This document shows, in pieces, positions 13,301 through 27,300 of a DNA stretch of 64,000 bases (position 1 is its first letter; each line of letters begins with the position of its first letter). The notes under the pieces are model-generated. The model worked only from the letters and a program-made list of their open reading frames with translations, made no database searches and was not told where the DNA came from. This stretch comes from Diadema setosum. Lineage: Eukaryota > Echinodermata > Echinoidea > Diadematoida > Diadematidae. Made by a program: the position numbers and the translations under genes. The DNA is taken from contig NC_092685.1 of the NCBI RefSeq assembly GCF_964275005.1, positions 35,612,018 through 35,676,017 of the forward strand. The letters run 5' to 3'.

Positions 13301-14899
13301 GGCTTGGATCATGGAACATCAAAACCACTGGAATACTAAGTAGAGTATACAATTGTCATGCTATAAAATCTATGCATAAATCTGCACAAATTGAGAAGAG
13401 ATTCCACTCCTTCTCTAAAACACCTCCCAGATGTATGTAACACACCACCTACCACTGGCAGGTTGGCAGCTACGGCTAAAATGCATAGCAACCAACACAA
13501 ATTCTTTTAAGTACAAAATATACAAAAAGAGTGTATAAAATGGCATCTGACTTGCTACAGCCACCACATTGTAGAGCTGGCAGTGCAATTCTCCTGAATG
13601 CATTAGCCCCATTATTGCTGCAGCCAATGTCACATCCAATTGAACAGTTTACTAACAAATTCAAATTTTATGCATGCCTTTCTCAATACAGCAAGGTCGT
13701 TCCTGACATGCAAAAAAACTTGGCTCTCTAATATACAGTACCAGCATGCAATGCATGCACAAATGCATTGAGAATGTACACATGAACAGAATACTGTAGC
13801 TTGTCACTGGGTCCTCAGAGGAAAAAGTCCATAAAACTGAATACTTGCCTATACCACTGCACAGATAGCAGCACATTCCAGTCACTGTAAGAACTCCTGA
13901 AGCATACACAGCAATGAAACATTTCTCTTGGCAGGTCTGAGCATAAACAGCAAATCTGCCACCAAAGTATGATTGCACTCATGAAGTCATTTAGATTTTA
14001 AACATTATGAACAATGGTTCATCCTCTAGCACCTCAACTGCCTGAAACTACCCTTAACACTTTCACTCACCTGGCCAAGACCATCTTCTAAAAATCTTAC
14101 AGTCACTTTGCACATTTGCAGTGGCAACCAGTTAATTCAGTAATGCAAATACAGCTGTCATGAGAACTTGTCGTTGCATGTATGATTAAAGTGTGTACTA
14201 GAGAGCAAATGATCACAGTGTGCATCGTTTGCATTACTTCATATGTTCAGAACTTTGCAATGGTAAGTACAGCATGTAAAGGTGAAAACTTATTTTGTAA
14301 GTACACACAAAGGTCATTATTCAAGCATTCTAAAATTAATTTACAATCATTGACAAATTTAATGTGTAAGACCTCAGAGCCAAGTAAGATTTACTTATGA
14401 TGTGATCAAGTTAGAAATGATTATATTATAGACTTCTTCCCCAGTGTTCATCAATCCATTTTGCTCTCACACCTCTAATAAATAGATGTTTGTCTAACTG
14501 TTCCATGTTACATACTGCAGTTCTTTGGTCTACATTTAATAATTGTGTTGCACACATTGCAAAAAGTAGTTAATGGTACATGTAGGTGAGGAAAGCCCCT
14601 GGCAAGCACACGGAAAATATTTGATAAGAAAAATTAATCAATTCATATCAATTATCAAACTGGGACAAAAATGAAGGAAAGGACATACAGGGAGACCCCA
14701 GTATACCAAGGTCATCTGGACTGCCATTTTTTTTACACTGCCTCATTGTAAACATACTAAAAAAGTGAACAACTACATACAGGAATGGAAAATTGGGACC
14801 ACCGAATTCATGTCATCAAAAATAGTACTTTGCTGTTAAAATGAATTAGTTATTATGGGGTTTTCATGTAGTATAAGTGAGGCAACATTCATCAATTAG

Positions 14900-14928
14900 C
14901 AAAAAAAAAAAAAAAAAAAAAAAAAAAG
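14900..14928. repeat. Poly(A) tract
   Basis: An A run of about 28 bases with no recognisable retroposed body next to it. Confidence 0.75.
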
Positions 14929-16317
14929 GCCTCTTTTGGGCCTGTCTGTTCCCTTGTTCTATCTATAAGTGTACTACAATAAAACCAAACATAGATATGA
15001 TCACACATGATGAGAAAATGTAGGCTTTTAAGGTATATGGACAGGAGTTAAGAATGATGCCAAAAATTCTGTTTCTAAATGATATCACTCTGGTCTTGTT
15101 TCACTATGAAATGATTACATACCAGAAAATTTTGTTACTGGAAGTGTGTGTTGAGTTCTGCAAATGAAAGCTTTTAAAATTTTCCTGACATTTCTATGAC
15201 TGTTCTTGTATCTCAAATTAGGAACTACTGTTCCACAGAAGTATGACATCATGAAACAGAGAGTGACAATACAATCTAAAAACCTGTAAACATTTATAGC
15301 CGCTCGTAGTTATCATGCAATTTGTCATTTTTCTTGTCGCATAAGAAAATAGATCAATGTCAATCAAATGAAACAAAAATAAATGTGCTCTATCATAAGT
15401 AATGAATGCTTGTAATGATTATGATTTTTTTTTTCTTGTCACATGAGGAAAGAGGTATAAAATCGATGTTTTCTAATCACTAATAACAAATACACAGATG
15501 ACACATCAGTATTACAAGGTTAACATGCTTGCTGATATTTTTGATGACATAAAATACACTTGAGCTTTTCAAGGATGCCAACATTCAACTTTGTTGAGAA
15601 GAGCATTTGTGACTGCCCTACAGCAATTTCGTCTTTCAAATTATGAAATACTCCACCAATCAAACTATTTCACTCTGTAATCATGCATATACTGATTCTC
15701 TTCATTAAGATACCAACATGTTCCCCTACCCCTCTAGCTACAAACTCACTCGCTTTGGCAAAATCAACCACAGAAGTGTTGGAAAGGTTAGAAATGTTTA
15801 ATGACACTGTCTTTGTTCTGTTCATGTTGTTTTCTCTCACAGATAGTCATAGAAAATTTTACCTCACCCTTTCTTTCTGCTACCCTCTGTTCCCATGCCT
15901 ATTACAATTTTGACAATAAACTTCATTTCAAGAGAAACTGGCTATACCGGTACTTTCTTTTATGTATATGAATACACAAACTCCCACATACTTGCACCAT
16001 TCACTGTGAAGATTACTAAAAAAAAAAAAAAAAATGTTTCAAAAGTGAAGGTTGCACTTATCTGCTATGTGCACCTTGCTGGAATGTTACTCCTTTTTTC
16101 TGCTCTTGGAAAGTGTGACCTTGTACACCAAAGATGTATCAGAGGAATATACGGCGATACAGCTATGTATTTCAGATTGATAATTCAGCTTGGCATCCAC
16201 AAATATCTTGTCAACAATGCAATTACTTTAATACACACATAAATTCATGAAATCAATTGCACCATTATCATTGATGTTAAAAACGACCTCCTTCTCATTC
16301 TCATCCTTCATTGCCAC

Positions 16318-17967
16318 TCATTGCAACCAGCCCTGATGATTACTCAATGTCACTGGCTGACAGCGCACATTGTAGAAAGGGGAGCAGATCTGTTGGTAGA
16401 GGGGCACACGGTGGAATATGCCGATGTTGGCGTAGACAAGCTCAGAGCTGAAGTAATTGAAGAAAGGCCCTTCACAGCAAGAGCACCAGCGCACACTCTC
16501 CAGCATCTCTGTGAGGGGCAAGAGTGAAGGATAATTCTTACTGTGTGTCTAGCGGAAAGGGGAAGTATTCACATTAGGTTAAAAGAAAGATTAAGCACCA
16601 TTACTGTTACTTATGATTTGTTGTTGTTATCACTTTTATCATTACCATCATTTCAATAAAAAATGCATATATAGAAATACTTTACATAGTATATCACAGC
16701 ACTGACAAGTATGCTTACATGTAGGTTGATAATGTGCCTCTGTTGTTTACTGCTGTTAAAGGCAAAGGAAGATGTCAAATTTGAATAGAGCTGTATGCAC
16801 TTTTGAATCCCCATATAGGCATTGTGTTTGGGTTTGACATCATACTTAGATGCTGAGAATACTTACATCATATCTTTCCAACAGTGCAGTAAGGCAAACA
16901 AGCCAGGACAGATAAAACACCTGTACTTGATTTTAAAACTGTGTTCTATATTACCTTGTCACTACAACATCAGTACAGCAAAATGTCTTCTATTGGCACT
17001 AAAATTCAATAGAGTAGAGAATGGTGGCCATATCATATGGAGAAAGGATCTGGAGAACATCCTGCATTGCAGACTATAATAATTTACCTGACAGCTTGGT
17101 AGGTAGATCTCCTTCTTTCCAACAAACATTGCATCCAACAACACACCTGGCTGCCAGTTCCAGAAGGGGAGGCACACTCGTCTTTGGCTGAACAGTCATT
17201 TGTAGCCGCACAGGCTCATCCCATTCACTCAGTAGTTTTTCCTGGCTCACTGAGGGGCACAATGAATGCATTAATGCTTAGTACTTTTTGTTGTTATATT
17301 CAAAATTAAAGAGTGAAAGATTGGTTAAGGGTATAATCTATGCTATAATGACCTGGTTTGAGCAAGTCTTATGATTACACTTGCATACTGGTGTTACAAT
17401 GTGTATGGAAAACATTTTGAATGACTTGCTCTCTTTAACAGGACCAATCTTTGAAGACACTTTTTATATTCATCTTTTTTTTTCTTTTTTTTGCTCCCCT
17501 ATGACATTTGTCATATCTTATCAGCTGGATTGGGAGACATTGTCTCAGACAATATATTACAACAGCAATGTTTTTCATCTTCACATGTAGCAAAAAATGT
17601 ATAATTACATAATTTACTTCTGTTGTCTGTGCCTCATTCTTTTCTTGGTCTCTCATAATCACTTCATACTACATTTGTCTGCCTGCAAAGATCCCACTGT
17701 AGTACAGTGAACAAAACATTTTATTACTTTGATCTCATACACCATGAAACACTTCAACTGATAATCCACAAAGCTACAATGATTATATTCAAGAATCAGT
17801 GTATCAAAGTTACTCTTTCCTCCTTCATCATCAATTACCACTTACCACTAAATGTGTAAAGTTGTAGGTAGGAGAGAGAGGCAGGGAAGTATGTGAGTGG
17901 GTTGTTCCTGACATGAAGCTCCTTTAGGAGGTGCAGCCTTCCTATCTGGGTTGGCAGAGATGTTAAT
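16318..17967 (-). CDS. LRR gene exons 6-8: last LRR and C-terminal domain
   Basis: Exon 6 (17967-17846) encodes LTSLPTQIGRLHLLKELHVR, then NNPLTYFP. Exon 7 (17249-17088) encodes the PPLLELAARCVVGCNVCWKE segment. Exon 8 (16508-16318) encodes EMLESVRWCSCCEGPFFNYF and RVPLYQQICSPFYNVRC, and ends in TGA. The last two exons form the Cys-containing C-terminal domain typical of LRRC58/LRRC28-type proteins. Both are preceded by similar tgcccctca-type acceptors. Confidence 0.85.
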
Positions 17968-20900
17968 CTGGAAACAGAATTAGCAAAGACAAATTTTCTT
18001 CAGATCGAGCCAACTTCCCCTTCTTAATCAAACTTAAAGCGATTTTGAACAACTAATATCAAGATATTTTTTAATCTCGGTTCTGAACTCTTGTCGGGTT
18101 GTGGTACTGTAAGTCTGTGATGATTCATTCATAATGTGGGATATTTGATTTTATATTCCACATACTAAGAATGTTGCAATAGGATTGGTCCAGAGCTGAT
18201 CACATGATGAAGCGTAGTTTTGCCCATCACATCACCTGAGAAGAAAAGTTCGTTTTGTTTCGCTGATCTCCACACAGTCCACACAGTCCTAACGCAAGAT
18301 GAGTACACGCCAAATAAAAGTGCGTTGCACTGTGGACTACTGTACGAGCTGAAATTTTTGCGTACAGATATTTTCGCGAATTGCTACTTGGAGGACATTT
18401 TTGCGTGTTGTTAGTTTTGAGGTTGCGAGGGTCTAACTGAACTTATTTTAGTTTCAGGCAATGAGACAAACTATCATATCCTCGGCGATCTGAATGTGTA
18501 CGCTATCTTTCCTCAGCTGCGCTTCGGAAAGATAGCTACAACTGTACATCCAGATCGCCTCAGAAGTGATAGTTTGTCCCATCACCTTCACCAACGTTGA
18601 TTATTTGCTTATGCATGACTTGCATATCATCGCTGGGGTGACAAGACCTTATATCTCAAATTTTGGTAGAAATGACTTTTTTGGATTTATCGTCAGATAA
18701 TCAGATAAGTAATGTCCTGTCCAAATCCTAGCTGTCCTACCCCAAAAATGAAGCCACCACAGCATGTCAAAGGTAAGGCTATCCCATTTGATATAGTGCT
18801 TTGGCTGCCATGTTTTTTTACTCTCCTGAACATTTGACATTTTGTAGATACAAGGTCTTGTTGCCCCATCGGCAATATGTCTGTCACACATTTATGTTCT
18901 TTCTGGATGACAGAATGTTTCTGCTTCAACAGAAAACATCGCCCAGCTGGACCCACTAGACCTAGATGATTTTGAGGTAGACACATTATCAGTGTTGATG
19001 TGCATTTTGTGTGTAATGAGTACAGGATATGTGTCACTACTGGCTTTTATTACCTAGAGCGTAGCACCTATTGTCCCAAACATTAATCCTAATCAGGCCG
19101 GGGGGGGGGGGGGGGGGATCCACCCCCTCGACGTTTCGCGCAATAATTCTGCAACACAAGAAGATCTCGTTCCTGGAACAAAAAACAAAAAACAAAAAAA
19201 GACATTTCTGGTTTATGGCACTGGCCACATGTAGTTCCTTTTTAAGTGATCTGTTCGTCTTATACTTGCTGGATTTTGCGTCCTGCGGTTACCTGTTGTT
19301 GGACAGCCAGACTTTGTGGAGAGATGTGCAACGCGAGAGTGAGGGAGGAAGAAGTTCCAGTTCACAGGAGGATAAGTCCAGCTCCGTTAGACGAACCAGA
19401 CGACCAAATGCAAGAGGCAGTCTGTGTAGAGGGTTTTCACCTACCCAGGATAAAATACACAAGTCTAGTCTAGTCTAGTTCATCAAGAAAACATGGCCAG
19501 TATTGCACATAAAAATGTAACACAGCAAAGGCTGACATATGTTAAGAGTAATATTACTCCCCCTGCTTTCTGCAAGTGCTCTATCATTATGCCAAAAAGT
19601 GAAAATATGTTGAGTTTTCTTTATATTTTCTTCAGTTTTCCTCACGTGACATTATGACCTGTTAAGTAATTGTCTTTATCATCTAGCACTGGTGGCACAA
19701 AAACTTTAAAAATGCATAACTTTTGAATTGATTGTCCACTTTTTCTCACACTTTCACTGATGTGTTTCACTAATGGAAGGGCTGCAGCACCCCTTCCCCT
19801 CCTTTTTGGGGGGTTGGTAAAGTAATGGGGGGGGGGGGGAGAATGAAGAAGTAAACAAAATCACAATGTCAAGATTTTCTAAAGATTCAGTCCTTAAATT
19901 CTTCCCATTTAAACAAGGGGGTTACCACCGACCCTCCCTCCTCCCCTAACCTGCAGCCTCCTCTCCTCGAAAAGCATCCTGCGGCCTCTGCCATATTGCT
20001 GCATTCACACAATCCACGTGTATGCAGTCAAACCTGCCTTTAATAGCGGCCACCTGCAGTATACAGCCACTACAACCAATTCCCACCCCCCCCCCCCCCC
20101 CCCCCGGAAACTCATGTTAAAGACCCTGTCTATAGCAGCCATCTGACTATAACAGCCACTTTTCTGTATCCCTTGGGTTGCCACTATAGACAGAAATGAC
20201 TGTATTTGGGTTTCATACTTAACCTTTTTTGGGTACTTAACTTTTAGTTGTTAATTGTAATCCCATACTCTCATAACGTCTTTCAATTGAATCAGTTTGT
20301 GGTTAGTACACCATTATCTAAAAAGCTTGTCAGTTACCAACATGGCAAAATACCAGATTTTATCCATCAATTTGACAATTCCTACACAGTGTCAAAATTC
20401 ATTCTTCTCATTGAGAACATTAGTGGTAATCCATTCATATCTCACTGACTAGACTCTGATCATATAGCTATAACTCTTCCTCAGTGATCATATCTTTTTT
20501 GGGGGAAATTCTTCATGCTGGCAATGCATCCATTTCCAGGAAAAAAAAAAGAAGAAGTGAGAAGCATGATGGTTACATGTTATGACTGGTTTGATATACC
20601 AAATACTATGCTCAGTACAATGCCTACTGTCATCTCGCAAAGGGTGTCACTCATAAACTAAATGTGACCATGCATCACAAAACAAACAAAAAATTTGAGT
20701 TTTCCATAATTTCTGAAAGAGCTATTCTTCTCCTACATTATTCTTGAATTTGGGATCATAAATTGAATGGGAAAGTGGGTTTTCAGCAGTTTTTCTACAG
20801 CCCCTTTTTAGGTAGAGTAGTGTGATCAGGTTTTTCTTATAGGTCCCTTTTCATTTCTTTAAAATCTCTTTCCTTTAAACTCTAATAACTTTTTAAAGGA

Positions 20901-23900
20901 TAATGCTACTGCTTCGATAGTTGTCATTTATCATGGACAGAGTGTGTTAATAAAGCATGCTCAATTTCAGCTTAATCTGATAACCCCTTCATTGTTGTTG
21001 CTACAGTGGTTTACATCGTGTTTTTTTGTCCCACTCATGGCACAGGTAACACGGCTTAATGAAGATTAAGCGCTTGAATAGACCCTGTACTTCAGAGCCT
21101 CTTTTCTCAGTTCAAACTTTTCCAGAGTGTGTGCTTTCTTTCCAATGTCTATATAGGTTAGGAGAATCCATTTTAATTGAGTTACATATCATTTTAAAGC
21201 TTAAAGTCTGCTTTTTCAGAATCTGCCCTAAACTAAAAATCCATGTCTGGCGACTTTTGGTTGGTTTTGTGGTGCAGGGTCACAAATAGGTTAAGCTGCA
21301 ATGATAGGGGAAAATCCTGGCAGCTTACCTACATACAGCATTGTGAGATTAACAAGATTGCACAGTTCATCTGGCAGAGTAGTCAACAGGTTAGAGTGGG
21401 CACACAGCTCCTCTAGGTGGGCAAGCTGACCGATGCTGGGGGTCAGCTCCCGGAGGCGGTTGTTGGTCACATTAAGGACAGTCAGCTGGCCCAGGCATCC
21501 CAGGGTGGATGGTAGTTCCTGCAGGTGATTGTTTTTACAGTCCAATTCCTGCAAGCAGCTGAAGTTTCCTATACACTTCTGGAAAGACACAATGGTGACA
21601 ACAGAATATAGATTATGAAACTTAGAACTTGGAAGGCATACATTGTATGGTTCTATTATGTGCATCTGCTCTATGTTGCAATTTGATTTGGTAAAAAAAA
21701 AAAAAAAAAACTAGAAGTGTCGCTACGGCGACTGGTATGCCTCCGCCATGAATGCATGGTTCTCCTAATAGGTCTATAGTACAATATCTTTACAATGTGT
21801 GATGACAGTTTCACATAACTGGCAAAATATTAAAATGACAGGTTTGTCACAAATGTGCTGAATATTCACTTTCCTTGAACTAGGTTTAATTGGATGAACG
21901 ACCAAATTGTCAGAGTGCAAGTCAAAAAAAAAAAAAATGTATTTGGGGATTTGAGGATTTTTACTTGACTTTTGACCCTTTTATAAGTTTATGCACTGAG
22001 TAATTTTCAAGGTATGGAGAAAAAGTGTAATTACAGTTTAAATGGTAAAATATTAGTATTTAAACCTGGCCTTTGACTCTTGACCTTTTACCTCAAAGTT
22101 CCAAAGAGAATCACTGTTAGGTACAACATGCATGAATATGCTAATGAGTTTTATGATGATACCTTGAGTGTCTTTCAAGATATGGAGGAAGAAGTGAAAT
22201 TTAGCACTTTCACTTGACCTCTGACCTTTTGACCTTTGACCTTGAGCATGTGCACCTGAAAGTTGAAAGGCACAACTTCGTCCATTCATACATATACATG
22301 CCAAGTTTCATTAGGATACTTCACACAGTTTTTTAGTTACTCTGTCCACAAAATTGATTAAGGACAGATGGACGGAAGGACGGAAAGACGGACAGACGAC
22401 CCGAAAACATATTGCCTCCGGCACCACTTCGTGGAAATTTTTTGCGCTCAGCCGGGTAGGATGGATTTTGCGCGTTTTTAATTGCGCAAAATTAAGACAT
22501 TAACTACTGGAACATAAGGCATGTAAAAATATTCACATGCTTTTATTTTCACGCCAGCGTCTAGTTGCGCGAAATGCGCGAAAATTTCCACTCTTACAGT
22601 AATAATGATAATAATAATAATAACAACTATAATAATAATAATAATAATTATAATGAATGCTTTAGAAGGGAAAACCTACACAGACACACAAATAAATCTT
22701 GTTTACATCAATTTACCTAACGTAAGGATGGTTATGAACTAATAATTAATGAAAAGATTTATATTTGATGAAAGTATACATATGTGACCCTGCATCACAA
22801 AACCAACAAAAAGTCACCTAACATGGATTTTCAATTAAGGGTATGCTCTGAAAGAGCAGACTTTAAGTTTTAAAATGATGTATAACTCACTACAAATGGA
22901 CTTTCCTAACTTATCTAAATAATAGACAGAAAGTACACATCCTGGAAAATGTTTACTGAGAAAAGATTCTTTGAAGTTTAGGGTCTATTCAGGTGATTAA
23001 TCTCACCAAGCTGCAAAAAACATGATGTAAAATTCCATGGCAACCACAATGAAGGGAATATCAGACTAAGCTGCAATTTGGCACACTTTTAAAGCATTCT
23101 CTAATCATGGCCAATGCTAACTTTCCAAGCAGTAGTATTATCTTTTAAGAAGTTATTGAGTTGAAAGTGAATAGTGTATAAAGGGTTTTAAAGAAATGAT
23201 AAGGGTCCTAAATACATACCTACTCACACCATTCTGCTGAAACGTGTTGCAGAAAAATTGCTGAAAACACAGCTTCCAATTCGTTTAATGATCCCAAACT
23301 TTGGAATTATAAAAACTAAAGGTTGCTCTTTCAAAAGATATAAGAAAGTAAAGGTTGACTAGGTGGACCCATTTCACCTGTTTTGGGTCCTTGCCTAAAG
23401 TTGGCGCAGGCGACTTTTGTTGATTTTGTGATGCAAGGTCACATATGATATGGTACATATAGTAACAAAACGAATGGCTAACATGGCCTCTCAAGGACTT
23501 GTATTATCTAACACCAGTGCCATGAGACTTGTTGCAAATACGTCCTGCAATTTGATCAATCATCATAAAGTAAGCAGCTTGACAACCCCTCGCATTCATC
23601 ACTCTCAGATCAAGCAACAGGTCTCAAAGACAACATAGGACTGTAGTTATATTACACATGTTCAAAAGATAAACACCAGGCTATCACATCTTCATAAATA
23701 GGGTATAAACATAGCCTTCTAAAAACTTTGCTCCTTTGCATTCAGTCCAGCCAAACGGTGAATGATAAAGGAATATATCTTTGACTTAAAGAAAATTATT
23801 ATAAACAGACATATATTCCATGTCATGGACAAGAGCATGGATCTTACCGGTAACTCTTCAAGGCAATTGTACTGCAGAAAAAGCTGTTCTAGTCCTCCAA

Positions 23901-24290
23901 GGAGACCAATTTCTTCTGGGAGTGAGATGAGACGGTTGTTGGAAAGATTCAAGACGGTTAGCTGGCGTCCAAGGTAGCCTATGTGTTGAGGGCAGCTACG
24001 CAAATTCATGTAGCTGCAGGTTGACAAAACACAAAACAAAAACATTTTAATGTATGTAATTTCTAATATAATGAAAAAAAAAAAATAAGAGGAACAGCAT
24101 TCATAATGCGCCATCGATCTAGTGGCCTATTCTGAGGTGCAGAGGAACATATAGAGAGAATAACATACATGTACATTGTATAGTTGTACAGAAAGTTGAA
24201 GAACAAGGAAGAGATAAAAATACCCCATATTCATTCTATGACATGTTCCCACACGATGTCTTATTATGTTTCATACATTTGTATATATAC

Positions 24291-24344
<54 letters not shown>

Positions 24345-27300
24345 GCAAGATATACATCTGTATATTTTGTAGATCCCCAGATGATAAGTTCTGAATTCAT
24401 TTATAATTGTCTTCAATGCACGGAAAAACTAGAAATGTTGCTATGGCAACTGGAATGTCTCGCCATATCGCATGGTTCTCCTAATAGGTCTAGAGTATGT
24501 CTTGACAATGTGAGACAGCAGTTTCACATAATTGGCAAAAATATTGAAATGACACGTTTGTCACAAATATGTCGAGCGTTTACTTTCCTTGAACTAGATT
24601 TAATTGGATGAATGGCTAGATTGTTTCAGAGAGCAAGTATTTGGGAATTTGAGCATTTTCATTCGACCTTGGTCCCTTGCCCTGTAATCCCATGGCCCAC
24701 AATACTTCAAACAATCACTGGTAACATCCATTCTTATGACAATACTTTGAGCTATTTTCAAAATATGGGGGAAATGTGACATTTTTACATTTTCACTTGA
24801 CCTTTGACCCCAAGGCCAAAATCTTTCCCTACAGAACCACTGCACAGTAATGCATTCATTATACCTAGTTTGATAATAATTGATGCATTGAGTAATCTTC
24901 AAGTTATACAGAAAAAGTGTAATTTCAGTAAAATTTTAGCATTTTAACCTGACCTTTGACCCTTGATCTGTTACCCCCATAACCCCCAAATTCCCAAGAG
25001 AACCATTGTCTGGCAGTACATTTATGTATATGCAATCACTGCTTGCCAGCACATCATCTAACTGCAACAAACCTTGTATTTGGCAATATCAACAGAAAAA
25101 GTTTATTACTGTTGTATGCATTTGATGCAAAACAATGAAATGGCTGCTTCCCCCAAGTGTTAATTGACAGACCATTCTGGTCACCTGGTCCATTCTTTGC
25201 TTGAACAATAATTCAAATTGTTACATTGGACAAGCATATGCATTACAGTACCTTGTTTTGAAAATGAGAGAAATGCCTTAACCAACTGAGAAAAAAAGAA
25301 AGGTCACTTTGTACAAATGTGCACATGAGCTAATTATGAACTGGTTTACAAGCACATACTTACATACGCGTATGGGCAAATAGATAGACAGACAGATAAA
25401 AGATAAAAAATTGACAAACAATTTGAAAATAAAGTGTTTCTAATACTAAGGTTCTGCCATTGTGAGAAAGGAGGGGAGGGAAAGAGAGTTACACTTCTAT
25501 TTATAAACAAAGATAATCACCTGAGGTCGATTTCTAGTGGCTTCTCCTCACAAGCAGTCTCTACCATTACCAGTGCTGCTGCATCCCCAGTGCCATGGGC
25601 AGAGCAGATGGAGGACTTATTGGCCCTGCAACATGCCCCACATTGCTGATAACTGATGAATAGCCAATAAGAAAGAACAGACTTAACATCCATCAATATT
25701 TCTTTAACATTGCTATGAGGAGTTTGGAAAATTATGACTATTCTCTAAACCCATGCAGGTACGTGATGAAGCCAAGTAGTCAGTCTGTTAATGTTTCAAG
25801 AAAGGGTGAAAAAGCATGGAATTATAGTAATCCAACGACGTGCTACAAAGTGTTGATGAGTTCGAAACAAGACCAATATTATATCATTAGCATCATATTT
25901 CCCTGGATAAGAGCGACACAAAACTCATCAGATGACATCTTGGTGGATCAGGTCACAATAATGGTGGTAAAAGTGTGAGTCGCTTCCATTCAAAAATATT
26001 CTACTGACCTGCACTTCCTCTTAGCTGGCAACAGGCCACAATTCACACAAGACAAGGATGCCTGTGACCTGGGGATCTCTCGGCATGAGATGATAATATT
26101 CCTGCTTCCAGACCTGTGGTTGTCAAATTGCAAGTTGGAGGGGGCATGCTGTTGTCTACTCCGGTTCTGTATGTAGAAGGTATGGAATAACATAATCATG
26201 ATGGATACATACCAACAAGCCCAAACAACATCATGATTTTGAGAGAAAGCTATACATAGTATTTTGTGGCATGTATGAATTCCACTGAGGTACGCTGCTA
26301 TCAGTAGCTGTCCAAGCAGAAAACCTAGGATCTATGTAGCTCTGTAAGCGACAACATCTGGGGATGTCCACATCACAATGTTCTCTGTGAGGATTAGTAA
26401 CAGCCTTGCCAGAGTTGGCACAATTAAGCTTTCTGGCATAATTTTTGATGCTTCAGCATGTAGCATTATGCTAGGTATCATTTGGCTTATTCTTTGGCAT
26501 AATTCCAGCATTTTTGTCACAGAAAGACTTAATCATTTGATAAGGTTGCTGTTTGTTCTCTCTGCAGTTTTGGATTTATGTATTTATTTATTTGTTAAGT
26601 ATTATTATTATCATTATTATCATTATTACTACTACTATTACTACTACTATCATTATTATTACTATTATTACTACTAAGAATCAGTAGGCATTTTGTGTAC
26701 TGTGAGTGATAGCTTTTATTTCTGCTTGTTTGTCAGCCAATTTGTCAACAGAATTGACGGCCGCAAATGGGAATGATATCTTTTTTTTTTTTGGGGGGGG
26801 GGGTGGTTTTTTTTTTTTTCAGCCAATTTGTTGAGAGAATTGGCGGCAAAAAATTGAAGGCCTTTACTTTTTTCAGTGATATACGGCAAAGGGCCACAGT
26901 TTCTGATAGCTGTCTCTCAGAGTCGTAACTTATTTGGATGAGATCTTGGGGGTAGAAAGTTATATTCATTCATGATTAACCACATATTCATTCATTTTTC
27001 TTTCTTTTTTTTTGGCCATTTCAGTGCATCTACTGTACTAACAGATTCAACCAACAGAAATTTCATTATCACATGACAGTCAGAAATTGTCAGGTAACAG
27101 ACGAGTTGCCTCATTTGTGAACACAACACAGCTTCTGGAAAACACACTGAAGATACGAACAACATGTAATTAAAAATGAGAAATGGGAAAAGAAAATGGT
27201 AATATTCCATCAGGAACTCATTCCATCAAGAATCCATTGCCCTGATAAATCCCATTTTCTTTGCTAATTTTTCATCTATATCACATCATTTTTTGACAGT

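Larger units (their letters stand above)
10196..16317 (-). other. Repeat-poor stretch downstream of LRR gene, candidate 3' UTR
   Basis: No coding region is supported. The stretch directly follows, in the minus direction, the stop codon of the LRR gene at 16318-16320. TTTATT at 10196-10201 reads as AATAAA on the minus strand and could be the polyadenylation signal. Apart from one dispersed repeat (about 13046-13300) and an A run near 14900, it is unusually free of repeats. How far the real UTR extends is unknown. Confidence 0.3.
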
